NCBI GenBank assembly: GCA_022799355.1
Contig: JAAWOG010000001.1
Span: forward strand, 1 to 64,000
Direction: 5' to 3'
Length of the DNA stretch: 64,000 nucleotides
Source of the DNA: Lachnospiraceae bacterium
GTDB taxonomy: Bacteria; Bacillota; Clostridia; Lachnospirales; Lachnospiraceae
Positions within the stretch are counted from its first letter, which is position 1; the number at the start of each line of letters is the position of its first letter. The notes beneath the pieces are model-generated. The model ran no database searches. It was given only the letters and a program-made list of their open reading frames with translations, and was not told the origin of the DNA. The position numbers and the translations under genes are program-made. Shown piece after piece: positions 34,803 to 42,242 of this stretch.

Positions 34803-35144
34803 CTACAGAAGATACGTCGGCAGTTCACAGTAAATACGGCTTACCGCCTCAAACTTCTTCTCATGAATATCATCGGAGGAAATGACAGAAGCCGCCACTA
34901 CCGTCTCCGGTTTCTTTGCCGGCACTTTTTTAACCGTTTTTTTAGCAGGTGCCGCTTTCTTTTTCGGCGCCGCCTTTGCAGTCTTCACCGTTTTCTCAGG
35001 CACTGTTTTTACCGCTGCTTCCTTTCCTTCCGCATCTGCCATATCCTTTGTTTCCTTCTGTTCCATATCCGCCGCCTCCACTATCTCTTCTTTTTTTCCC
35101 TTCGCTTTCGCTGCTCTCTGAATACTGCCCTTCCCTACCGACAT
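34803..35144 (-). CDS. Lysine/alanine-rich small protein encoded with ParA
   Basis: 113 residues starting 10 bases inside the end of parA, so the two are coupled. The middle (about 45-80) has histone H1-like Lys/Ala/Pro repeats (TAKAAPKKKAAPAKKTVKK), which suggests non-specific DNA binding. The tail is SRIYCELPTYLL. No known family was recognised. By position it could be the DNA-binding partner of the ParA ATPase, in place of ParB. That role is inferred. Confidence 0.7.
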   Translation of the reverse strand: MSVGKGSIQRAAKAKGKKEEIVEAADMEQKETKDMADAEGKEAAVKTVPEKTVKTAKAAPKKKAAPAKKTVKKVPAKKPETVVAASVISSDDIHEKKFEAVSRIYCELPTYLL

Positions 35145-35923
35145 AATTGAATGACCTCCTTTGCCAACTCATAATATTCTTTTGCGCTTCTGCTGCTTTT
35201 TTTATACACAAGGACAGGACTCGAATCATCCTGCGCCCATTCTATCGCGCTGTCCACATGAATATAATTCTCAAACACCTTTACATCATCCAGTTCCTTT
35301 AACGTCTCCAGTGTCTGCCTGAAATAGTTTTTCCGCTCGTCCACCTTTGTGACGGCAATGCCGAGAAGCTGAAGATCCGGCGCGATCTCCTCCGCCCCGC
35401 CCAGAAACTCAAACATATTTGCCAGCCCAAAAAGCCCCCAGGGACTCGATTCCACCGGAATCACCATCTTATCCGAAGCACAGAGTATATTCATCACCCA
35501 GCCCCCCAGCGTCGGCGGCGCATCGATCAGGATAAAATCATAGCCGCCCGATTCTTTTATGCCCTTTAACGCCTTTCTCAAAATAAACTCCCGCTGCCAC
35601 TTCGCGAACAGTTCATACTCTATGGAACTCATCAGTGTGGAGGAGGGGATGATATCCAGATTATCATACCCTGTGGGCACAATAAAATCCTGCAGATCCT
35701 GCTGGTTTTTCATGGCAATGTACAGGTTTTTCTCCCCCTTAGCCATCTCCAGCACCTCCTCCTCTCCAAAGAAGGACAAAGACAGATTGAGCTGCATATC
35801 GCCGTCGATCAGCAGCACCTTATATCCCAGAAGCGATATCGCATATCCTATATTGGAACAGGACGTGCTCTTACCGCTTCCCCCTTTGTTGTTACAAAAA
35901 CATATGGTTGTTGTCTTTTTCAT
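35135..35923 (-). CDS. ParA/Soj-family ATPase
   Basis: 262 residues. The deviant Walker A CNNKGGSGKST has the signature lysine, the second box is VLLIDGDMQLNLS and the third is FILIDAPPTL. It is a P-loop partition ATPase that dimerises on DNA. No parB gene or parS site was seen; the next gene codes for a lysine-rich protein. It is a stand-alone chromosomal orphan ParA that could position another cargo. AAAGGATTATCAT precedes the ATG. Confidence 0.88.
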   Translation of the reverse strand: MKKTTTICFCNNKGGSGKSTSCSNIGYAISLLGYKVLLIDGDMQLNLSLSFFGEEEVLEMAKGEKNLYIAMKNQQDLQDFIVPTGYDNLDIIPSSTLMSSIEYELFAKWQREFILRKALKGIKESGGYDFILIDAPPTLGGWVMNILCASDKMVIPVESSPWGLFGLANMFEFLGGAEEIAPDLQLLGIAVTKVDERKNYFRQTLETLKELDDVKVFENYIHVDSAIEWAQDDSSPVLVYKKSSRSAKEYYELAKEVIQLCR

Positions 35924-36152
35924 ATGATAATCCTTTATCCCTGCCGCAAAGCTTTTTCCGTGCGCCCCGCTCCTGTCACATTAACCGATCACCGGACTCG
36001 CCCGGTAATGCCTGTAATATCAGTATACGTTCAACCGCAGGACATGTCCAGAAGAAAATTTTGCGCTAAAAATGTCGTATTTCAGGTTTCTTTTCTTTTC
36101 CTTTAGATTTTCTTAATAAAAGAAATTTTTCTTTTAGATTCCTGCCACACTT

Positions 36153-36180
36153 TTGACACATTTACCATTTATTATAATAA
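36153..36180 (+). promoter_or_regulatory. Promoter of the candidate small RNA
   Basis: TTGACA (36153-36158) with TAATAA at 36175-36180 (16-bp spacer). It points away from parA into a region without a plus-strand gene. Confidence 0.55.
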
Positions 36181-36186
36181 ACATAG

Positions 36187-36332
36187 AGCAGGACACAAAC
36201 CTACCGATACTACCCCACCTTCCTTGTGAAGACTTCGGAATGGTTCCTGCATCTATTACACTTTTCATATCTCCCCCTTGTTTTAAAAGTAAATAAAACG
36301 CCCTGGCGAGTGAGCCGGGGCGTTTTATTTTG
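36187..36332 (+). ncRNA. Candidate structured small RNA with C-rich anti-ribosome-site motifs
   Basis: A consensus-like promoter, about 145 bases without a coding frame, and a strong terminator. From the predicted start, nested short stems can be drawn: CAGG (36189) with CCTG (36246), AACC (36198) with GGTT (36242), CCGA (36204) with TCGG (36235) and CTTC (36219) with GAAG (36228). CTACCCCACC and TCTCCCCCTTG stay unpaired and are complementary to AAGGGGGA/AGGAGG-type ribosome sites. C-rich loops of this kind mark base-pairing sRNAs of Firmicutes such as RsaE/RoxS. The class is not identified. Confidence 0.5.
36295..36326. terminator. Bidirectional terminator
   Basis: Perfect 9-bp stem AAAACGCCC/GGGCGTTTT with an inner CC/GG extension. 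TTTTATTTT follows on the plus strand, TTTTATTTACTTTT on the minus strand. It ends the candidate small RNA and metI. Confidence 0.8.
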
Positions 36333-36406
36333 TCCACTCCATATATCTTACAGGCTATGCCGTATTATCCCGAGTCCTGATCTTAACAATTACGCCGTTT
36401 TTCTCT

Positions 36407-37069
36407 TTACCGGTTTCTCTTATCCATCTTCTTTGATATCTTCGTCCCGATATACTGCATAATCTGTACCAGCAAAATCAGCAGCACCACCGTAACCATC
36501 ATAATACCCACCTGATAACGGTGATACCCGTAGCGGATTGCAACGTCGCCAAGGCCGCCGCCGCCCACCGCGCCGGACATGGCGGAATAACCAAGGATCG
36601 TCGCAAGGGCAATGGTCCCGCCCACGATCAGAGATACTCTCGCCTCCGCTAAAAGCACTTTCCACACAATATGCCAGACACCCGCGCCCATGCTCTGCGC
36701 CGCCTCGATCACACCTTTATCCACCTCCAGAAGGGAAGACTCTACCATCCTTGCGATAAAAGGCGCTGCTGCAATCGTCAGAGGCACGATCGTCGCCGTC
36801 GGCCCATAACTCTTTCCCACGATCAGCTTTGTAAAGGGCATCAGCATAATCAGCAGAATGATAAACGGTACGCTCCTCACAATATTTACAATAAAATCCA
36901 GTATCTTATAAATAACCGGATTCGGCTTTAAACCATCCTTTGCCGTCAGCACCAGCGCTATCCCCATCGGCAGCCCGATCACATAGGCAAGCGCCGTGGA
37001 AGAAAGCGTCATATAGATCGTGATCCATGTCTCTTTTGCCAGCATGGAAATATTCTGTACATCCCACAT
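36407..37069 (-). CDS. metI: Methionine-type ABC transporter permease MetI
   Basis: 220 residues from MWDVQNISMLAKETW (ATG 37069). Five membrane segments, with the MetI start ETWITIYMTLSSTALAYVIGLP and the EAA loop VIEAAQSMGAGVWHIVWKVLLAEA. It pairs with the MetN ATPase to import methionine or a related amino acid. It has its own promoter and is separated from metN by a lysin gene. No MetQ binding protein gene is present in the window. Confidence 0.92.
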   Translation of the reverse strand: MWDVQNISMLAKETWITIYMTLSSTALAYVIGLPMGIALVLTAKDGLKPNPVIYKILDFIVNIVRSVPFIILLIMLMPFTKLIVGKSYGPTATIVPLTIAAAPFIARMVESSLLEVDKGVIEAAQSMGAGVWHIVWKVLLAEARVSLIVGGTIALATILGYSAMSGAVGGGGLGDVAIRYGYHRYQVGIMMVTVVLLILLVQIMQYIGTKISKKMDKRNR

Positions 37070-37206
37070 AATCTTATCTTCTCCTTTGTCCTTTCCTTTA
37101 TTCCATTCTTCCTGCTCATGCACTTATCTCATCACAATCATTCCTGTCATGAACCTGCGGCAAAAGCCGTCCTTTGACAATACGGCCTTTTTGCTGCCAC
37201 TAAAAT

Positions 37207-37235
37207 ATCATATGGCATAATACTCATAATGTCAA
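37207..37235 (-). promoter_or_regulatory. metI promoter
   Basis: Minus strand: TTGACA (37230-37235), 17-bp spacer, TATGAT (37207-37212). The leader is about 130 bases. Confidence 0.75.
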
Positions 37236-37265
37236 CTTGCCGCCGCGCATTTGTCTCTCTTCAGT

Positions 37266-38276
37266 TCAATTATAGAAAGCCGCCTGTATACTGTTGTAGC
37301 CAGCGATTCCGTCCGCCGACAGATTCAGCCGCTTCTGCAGTGCTATGGTCGCCGCCCTTGCCGCTCTGCCGTATTTGCCGTCCACCGCCTGGCTTCTCCC
37401 AAGTATCTCATTGCACCTGCGCTGCCACCATCTCACCACCTGCCCCACCGATCCCGTCACATAGGTTTCACCGGATCTTTTGGCTTTTAAAAAAATCTGC
37501 CTGCGCACATACTGCGTCTCCGGACCATCGATACCGTCCACCGCCAGCGCCCTTCCCTGTCTGTCCCGATATCCGTCAGCATTTGCCGCCTCCTGAAATT
37601 CCGCTATATTGATATTGGGGCGCTTTATGATCTCTCCTTCCGCCTCCGTATCTTCCGAAAAGTCCGTATAAAACCTGTTGATATCCACACTGCCCTTTAC
37701 ACCGGGTACCCTGCCCTTCGATGTATACTGCCAGATATCAATATCCGCTTCCTTCTCCGGCAGCACCGATCGATAACGCGCGTACCAGACATACACCTTC
37801 CCCAGTTCCTCAGCAAGATACCTCATATCAAAATAATTTTGCAGATAGTCCCTGTTTGCATAAAGTACCGGAATATATCCCGCTTCCCTGACACGCTTCA
37901 AAAACGCCGCCGCCATCTCCGTACACAACCCCTTTGTGACCGACACACCGTTTTTTCTCGCATAATTGACGGAGGCATACTCAAAATCATATGCGATAGG
38001 GCACTTTCTCCAATATTTCGCCGCCTGCGCTATGGCGTAACCGGCTTCCGCCGCCGCCATCTCCTTTGTATAAGCATACGAAAACCAGTACAGCAGTACA
38101 TCCACACCAAGGTTATAACATGCCAGCGCATTGGAAATATACCTCTCATCCACATTGTCCCTGCCGTATCCTGCCCGGATTCCTATCCGCCTGTAACCGG
38201 CATCCCGCACCCGCTTTATATCCACGGCCCCGTTGTGTATTGAAATATCCGGCCCTTCATACAAAACACTTTTCAT
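37266..38276 (-). CDS. GH25 lysozyme-like muramidase with C-terminal peptidoglycan-binding domain
   Basis: 336 residues from MKSVLYEGPDISIHNG (ATG 38276, AGGAAGG upstream). The GH25 barrel covers about 6-195: GPDIS start, AYDFEYA with the catalytic Asp-x-Glu pair, and DIDIWQYTSKG with DINRF at the end. The last 90 residues look like a PG_binding_1 domain (RWWQRRCNEILG...DGKYGRAARAATIALQKRLNL). There is no signal peptide, as in phage-type endolysins. It lies between metN and metI with a terminator before it, so it is not part of that operon in a strict sense. Confidence 0.87.
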   Translation of the reverse strand: MKSVLYEGPDISIHNGAVDIKRVRDAGYRRIGIRAGYGRDNVDERYISNALACYNLGVDVLLYWFSYAYTKEMAAAEAGYAIAQAAKYWRKCPIAYDFEYASVNYARKNGVSVTKGLCTEMAAAFLKRVREAGYIPVLYANRDYLQNYFDMRYLAEELGKVYVWYARYRSVLPEKEADIDIWQYTSKGRVPGVKGSVDINRFYTDFSEDTEAEGEIIKRPNINIAEFQEAANADGYRDRQGRALAVDGIDGPETQYVRRQIFLKAKRSGETYVTGSVGQVVRWWQRRCNEILGRSQAVDGKYGRAARAATIALQKRLNLSADGIAGYNSIQAAFYN

Positions 38277-38377
38277 AACCTTCCTTTCCGCCTGCCGGCG
38301 TTCAGAACAGTTCCTTCTTCTATTCCTATGCCGCCGCAGACAAAAATAGTATATGAATTTTTCAGGACATATAAAAA

Positions 38378-38412
38378 ACACCGGAAGCTGTCAGATACAA
38401 CTCTTCCGGTGT
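38378..38412 (-). terminator. metN terminator
   Basis: Perfect 10-bp stem ACACCGGAAG/CTTCCGGTGT, followed on the minus strand by a TTTTTTAT tract, 40 bases after the metN stop. Confidence 0.85.
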
Positions 38413-38451
38413 TCTCATCAACCATTTTTATATGCCGGATATTCCTCCGGA

Positions 38452-39471
38452 TCAACCCACATAATCTTCCAGGATCTGAACCTCCAGCCTTCTCTCCCGC
38501 AGATATTCTATCATCCGGCTCGCGATCATCTCTTCCTCCGGAAGCTGCAAAATCATCTGCCCATGAGCAATCCCGCCGATGTCCTTCGTATCCGCCAGCA
38601 GAATATTTGCCGGCGCCTTGCACTCCAGGATCATATTGCCGATCACAGGCTCAAAAGAAGAATTTTCCGAAAAGACAATGCGGATGCATTTCTTTCCGTG
38701 CATCAGACTGTAATCTTTGCTGCTGCCCTGATAGATCAGCTTTTTCCCCGCCTTTGTTTTGGGATGGGAGAAAACCTCTTCCACCGTACCGGTCTCCGCC
38801 AGACTTCCCTGATCGATGATAGCCACATGAGTACATATCTCCTGCACCACCGCCATCTCATGGGTAATGATGACCATCGTAATCCCGAATCTCCGATTAA
38901 TATCTTTCAAAAGCGCAAGGATCGACTTTGTGGTGGTCGGATCTAAAGCACTGGTCGCCTCGTCGCAGAGCAGTATCTTCGGCTCCATGGCAAGCGCCCT
39001 GGCAATCGCCACCCGCTGTTTTTGTCCGCCGGAAAGCTGCGCAGGATAAGCCTTCGCCTTCTCCTCTAAATCCACGATCTTCAAAAGTTCCGCCGCTTTT
39101 TCTCTCGCCTTCTTTTTCGGCACTCCCACGATCTCCAGAGGAAAACAGATATTATCCAGCACCGTCCGCTGCATCAGCAGATTGAAATGCTGGAAAATCA
39201 TGGCTATCTTTGTTCTGAGCTTCCGCAGCTCCTCCTCGCTCATCTCAGAAAGGTCATGCTCTTCGATGCAGACCGTTCCCGTAGTCGGCCGCTCCAGAAA
39301 ATTCAGGCATCTCACCAGCGTACTCTTCCCGGCGCCGCTCATCCCGATAATACCGTATATTTCTCCTTTATGAATTTCCAGATCAATATGGTCAAGGGCA
39401 TTTACCACAGCATCCTTCGTCTCAAAGCTCTTGCTCACATCTTTTACCGAAATCATTGTCTCTTCGTACAT
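38452..39471 (-). CDS. metN: Methionine-type ABC transporter ATPase MetN
   Basis: 339 residues from MYEETMISVKDV (ATG 39471 with GGAG 6 bases upstream; a start 12 bases earlier is also open). Walker A GMSGAGKST, signature LSGGQKQRVAIARAL, Walker B ILLCDEATSAL and the H-loop ITHEM are intact. The C-terminal NIL domain (about 265-339, from IRIVFSENSSFEPVI) is the regulatory substrate-binding part of methionine transporters. Its operon is cut short by a terminator. Confidence 0.93.
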   Translation of the reverse strand: MYEETMISVKDVSKSFETKDAVVNALDHIDLEIHKGEIYGIIGMSGAGKSTLVRCLNFLERPTTGTVCIEEHDLSEMSEEELRKLRTKIAMIFQHFNLLMQRTVLDNICFPLEIVGVPKKKAREKAAELLKIVDLEEKAKAYPAQLSGGQKQRVAIARALAMEPKILLCDEATSALDPTTTKSILALLKDINRRFGITMVIITHEMAVVQEICTHVAIIDQGSLAETGTVEEVFSHPKTKAGKKLIYQGSSKDYSLMHGKKCIRIVFSENSSFEPVIGNMILECKAPANILLADTKDIGGIAHGQMILQLPEEEMIASRMIEYLRERRLEVQILEDYVG

Positions 39472-39508
39472 CTTTTTCTCCATTTCTGCGCTGCTTTATT
39501 GCATAAAG

Positions 39509-39540
39509 CCATAGTATGGCTTACCCATAATATGGCTTAC
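39509..39540. repeat. Two tandem 16-bp repeats in the metN leader
   Basis: CCATAGTATGGCTTAC is followed directly by CCATAATATGGCTTAC. Each contains the near-palindrome CCATANTATGG. They lie 40-70 bases before the metN start and downstream of its promoter, and look like a double repressor site. No SAM riboswitch features were seen. Confidence 0.7.
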
Positions 39541-39593
39541 GAGTTTTCGGAAAACAACGCGCCGACACAAATCTCTTCAAATTCACTCTTTTA

Positions 39594-39622
39594 ACAATAC
39601 ATGCTTCCAAAAATTTTGTCAA
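39594..39622 (-). promoter_or_regulatory. metN promoter
   Basis: Minus strand: TTGACA (39617-39622), 17-bp spacer, TATTGT (39594-39599). Confidence 0.7.
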
Positions 39623-39788
39623 TCAATGCTTCACGGTGTATACAAAATCCGCCGACTTTGATATACTTGTTACATATTTTTGATACTGCCATACAGGAAT
39701 GCATTATAAACCATTTCTGTCAATAAATCAGATCCAGTACAATAACTTTATATTATTTTTCATTAACTTTTAACAGGAGAGGTAAAAT

Positions 39789-40724
39789 ATGAGCAAGAAA
39801 AAAGTTGTCGTTTCTCTCGGCCATAAAGCCCTCGGCTACACTACGCTTGAACAGCTTGACGCCGTAAAGAAAACCGCGAAAGCGCTGGCGGATCTCGTGG
39901 AAGCCGACTGCCAGCTTACGATCACCCACAGCAACGGACCACAGGTCAGCATGATCCATAAAGCCATGACCGAACTGCGCCGGGTTTACATCGATTATAC
40001 ACCGGCTCCCATGAGCGTCTGCTCCGCCATGAGCCAGGGCTACGTGGGCTATGATATTCAGAACGCCCTCCGCTCGGAACTGCTCGGCAGAGGCATCTCC
40101 AAACCTGTCAGCACGATTCTGACGCAGGTAACGGTAGATCCTTACGACGAAGCCTTCTACGCACCCACCAAAAAAATCGGGCGTTATATGTCCCGGGATG
40201 ACGCGGATATTGAAATCAAAAAGGGAAACTATGTGGCGGAAGAACCCGGCAGAGGCTTTCTGCGTGTCGTTGCCGCGCCGAAGCCCATTGATATTGTAGA
40301 AATCGACGCCATCAGAACCCTCGTAAATGCCGGCCAGATCGTTATCGCCTGCGGCGGCGGCGGTATTCCCGTGATCCGTCAGAATCACAACTTAAAAGGC
40401 GCTTCCGCCGTCATCGAAAAGGATGCCATCGCCGGAAAACTGGCTTCGGAACTTCACGCCGACGTGCTGCTGATCCTTACCGGCGTTCCCGCCGTATATA
40501 CCGCTTTCCAAACTGACCGGCAGGCTCCTATTTCTCAGATGAACAGGGAAGAAGCCAAAGCCTATATCGCAAAAGGCGAATTTGAAGAGACAACCATGCT
40601 GCCGAAGATTGAGGCAGCCATCTCCTATCTGGAGAGCAACCCTGACGGAAAGGTGATCATCACTTCCATGGAATGTGTGAAGGATGCCATTCGTGGAAAG
40701 TCAGGGACGGTGATTGTCGCATAG
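39789..40724 (+). CDS. arcC: Carbamate kinase
   Basis: 311 residues, AGGAGAGG before the ATG. Amino-acid-kinase fold; typical motifs THSNGPQVSMI, CGGGGIPVI and HADVLLILTGVPAVY. It makes ATP from carbamoyl phosphate in arginine, agmatine or purine-derived ureido breakdown. It is alone here, without arcA or arcB. Between it and metN (39623-39788) I see only a possible TTGATA-17-ATTATA promoter. Confidence 0.93.
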   Translation: MSKKKVVVSLGHKALGYTTLEQLDAVKKTAKALADLVEADCQLTITHSNGPQVSMIHKAMTELRRVYIDYTPAPMSVCSAMSQGYVGYDIQNALRSELLGRGISKPVSTILTQVTVDPYDEAFYAPTKKIGRYMSRDDADIEIKKGNYVAEEPGRGFLRVVAAPKPIDIVEIDAIRTLVNAGQIVIACGGGGIPVIRQNHNLKGASAVIEKDAIAGKLASELHADVLLILTGVPAVYTAFQTDRQAPISQMNREEAKAYIAKGEFEETTMLPKIEAAISYLESNPDGKVIITSMECVKDAIRGKSGTVIVA

Positions 40725-40757
40725 TCTGCCGATCCATCATTTCAAAAGCTTACCAGG

Positions 40758-40818
40758 ACAGGAGCCGGACATGGCAATGCTAACTGAATGACATTGCCGG
40801 ATATGGCTCCTGTTTTAT
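40758..40818 (+). terminator. arcC terminator
   Basis: Two-part stem: ACAGGAGCC pairs with GGCTCCTGT and GGCAATG with CATTGCC. TTTTATGTTT follows on the plus strand. Confidence 0.85.
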
Positions 40819-40879
40819 GTTTCAGACCGCAGATTTAGGTTCCCGCATGCCGGTTTCCATATGCCCTTTTCCGCCCATT

Positions 40880-41341
40880 CTATTTCACCCCTGTCTCCGA
40901 CTCCCCCAGCACGATCAACGCCGCCCCTAGCAGAATACAGAAGTCCGAAACATTAAAAATAAGATTTCTGATTCTCTTTACCGGGACATTCAGCCGAAAA
41001 TAATCCACTACATAACCTCTCTTTAACCGGTCATACGTATTGCTGAGAGCTCCGCCGAGAAGAAGGGACAGCCCGTATTTCATAAGCCTCTTTCCAATCA
41101 TTCCGAAACTGCACACAAAGAGTACGGACGCTGCCGCCGTAAGGATCACGGATATCCATTTTATCAACTTTGGCCTCTTTTCTCCGGTATTCAGCGCCGC
41201 TCCGTAGTTGTGATGCTTTGTCAATATGATTGTATTATGCAGTGTCTTTTTACTGCTGCTTTCCGGTATTACCCTTTCCACGTGGTCTTTCCAGAAAAAT
41301 TCCCCGATAAAAATAATAACTGTCGTCAAAACATATATCAT
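40880..41341 (-). CDS. lspA: Signal peptidase II-like protein
   Basis: 153 residues with four hydrophobic segments. The family motifs are kept: NYGAALN near 45-51 and the catalytic aspartates Asp104 (SNTYDRLKRGYVVDY) and Asp133 (FNVSDFCILLG). It removes signal peptides from prolipoproteins after lipid attachment. It lies after the nucleoside operon but behind that operon's terminator. Divergence from the standard LspA sequence suggests an additional paralogue. Confidence 0.85.
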   Translation of the reverse strand: MIYVLTTVIIFIGEFFWKDHVERVIPESSSKKTLHNTIILTKHHNYGAALNTGEKRPKLIKWISVILTAAASVLFVCSFGMIGKRLMKYGLSLLLGGALSNTYDRLKRGYVVDYFRLNVPVKRIRNLIFNVSDFCILLGAALIVLGESETGVK

Positions 41342-41381
41342 AGTGATCCCCTCCTTAACTAACGGCGTTGATGCTCGGCGC

Positions 41382-41409
41382 TGGTATAATATCTGCCGAT
41401 ATTATACCA
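41382..41409. promoter_or_regulatory. Perfect palindrome overlapping a -10 before lspA
   Basis: TGGTATAATATC (41382-41393), a 4-base loop, and its exact reverse complement (41398-41409). On the minus strand TATAAT (41401-41406) could be the lspA -10, so the palindrome may be a repressor site on the promoter. Confidence 0.55.
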
Positions 41410-41423
41410 TAGCTCACAAAAGT

Positions 41424-41451
41424 AAAAAAGGGACGTGTTGGTAAACGCCCC
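41424..41451 (-). terminator. Terminator of the nucleoside-type operon
   Basis: Stem ACGCCCC/GGGACGT with one G-U pair; on the minus strand it ends in TTTTTT. It lies about 45 bases after the TrpA-like stop. Confidence 0.7.
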
Positions 41452-41493
41452 TCTTTTGAAAATGCCCCTCTTTATCCTTCCAGCGGTTTATCA

Positions 41494-42219
41494 CTATTTA
41501 CACTGTGCCGCAAATTCTCTGATCTTTTCCTTCATCGCCGGAATATCCTCCTGCAGTTTCAGGATCGTGCTGCCCACAAAAGCCGCATCTCCTCCCGCTT
41601 CTTTCACCATACGCACATCCTCCGGGGAATGAACGCCCACGCCGCAATAGATCGGCCTATCAATGCCATGGTCCCGCAGACAGCGAACGCAGTCTTTTAA
41701 CGTCGGATACTTCGGATTCACAAACCCCTGCCCCGGCACAGGCTTGGCCTGAAGATAGACAAACCCGTTGGAATGTTTGGCAGATTCAATCTCCTCCTCC
41801 AGCATCTGGTACTGCACATAGCAGGATACGCGGATACCCGCCGCGATAATCTGATCCTTGATCTCATTCCCGGTGAGTCCCACCAACAGCACATCCTTAA
41901 AATCATTCTCTATGCAGAAACGGATGAAGCGTTCGGCGCCAATCTCCTCTATGGTATTTTCATAGGAGAGAACCAGGAGTTTCACATGGGGAAGATTTTT
42001 CTTTACTTCCACGATTTCCTCCATATAGGCCTCGTAATCATCACAGTTTTCCAACGCCTTTTCCATCCTGCCTTTGATCAGTTCACTCTCCAGAAACGGA
42101 TTGCGGGAAGGAAAATCAATTTCAATCATGTTACAGCCCGCATCCGCATATTCCTTTGCCATCTGAATGCTGGATTCAATGGTCGGATATCCGTTTGATA
42201 AATATAAAATAATTTCCAT
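41494..42219 (-). CDS. TrpA-like TIM-barrel protein
   Basis: 241 residues from MEIILYLSNGYP (ATG 42219; GGAGG 5 bases before it, which favours it over the ATG 12 bases upstream). It is like tryptophan synthase alpha: CNMIEIDFPSRNPF holds the catalytic-Glu strand, and the C-terminal phosphate-binding part is YCGVGVHSPEDV and AAFVGSTIL. The Asp/indole-binding loop differs from true TrpA, and no TrpB partner is near. In this operon it may do a retro-aldol cleavage of a phosphorylated sugar derivative. It is the last gene of the operon. Confidence 0.8.
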   Translation of the reverse strand: MEIILYLSNGYPTIESSIQMAKEYADAGCNMIEIDFPSRNPFLESELIKGRMEKALENCDDYEAYMEEIVEVKKNLPHVKLLVLSYENTIEEIGAERFIRFCIENDFKDVLLVGLTGNEIKDQIIAAGIRVSCYVQYQMLEEEIESAKHSNGFVYLQAKPVPGQGFVNPKYPTLKDCVRCLRDHGIDRPIYCGVGVHSPEDVRMVKEAGGDAAFVGSTILKLQEDIPAMKEKIREFAAQCK

Positions 42220-42242
42220 ACTGTCCTCCATGTCAGAGTCTG

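Noticed and set aside
36134-36337. Small frame opposite the candidate small RNA, with GGGGGAG before an internal ATG
   Set aside because: The spacing to the ATG is too short, the frame crosses a terminator, and the region folds as RNA on the other strand.
39472-39600. SAM riboswitch or T-box before metN
   Set aside because: The leader is only about 100 bases, has two tandem 16-bp repeats and lacks the conserved cores of either element.
39753-40388. A 211-codon minus-strand frame opposite arcC
   Set aside because: Mirror frame of a well-conserved carbamate kinase gene; no start signals.
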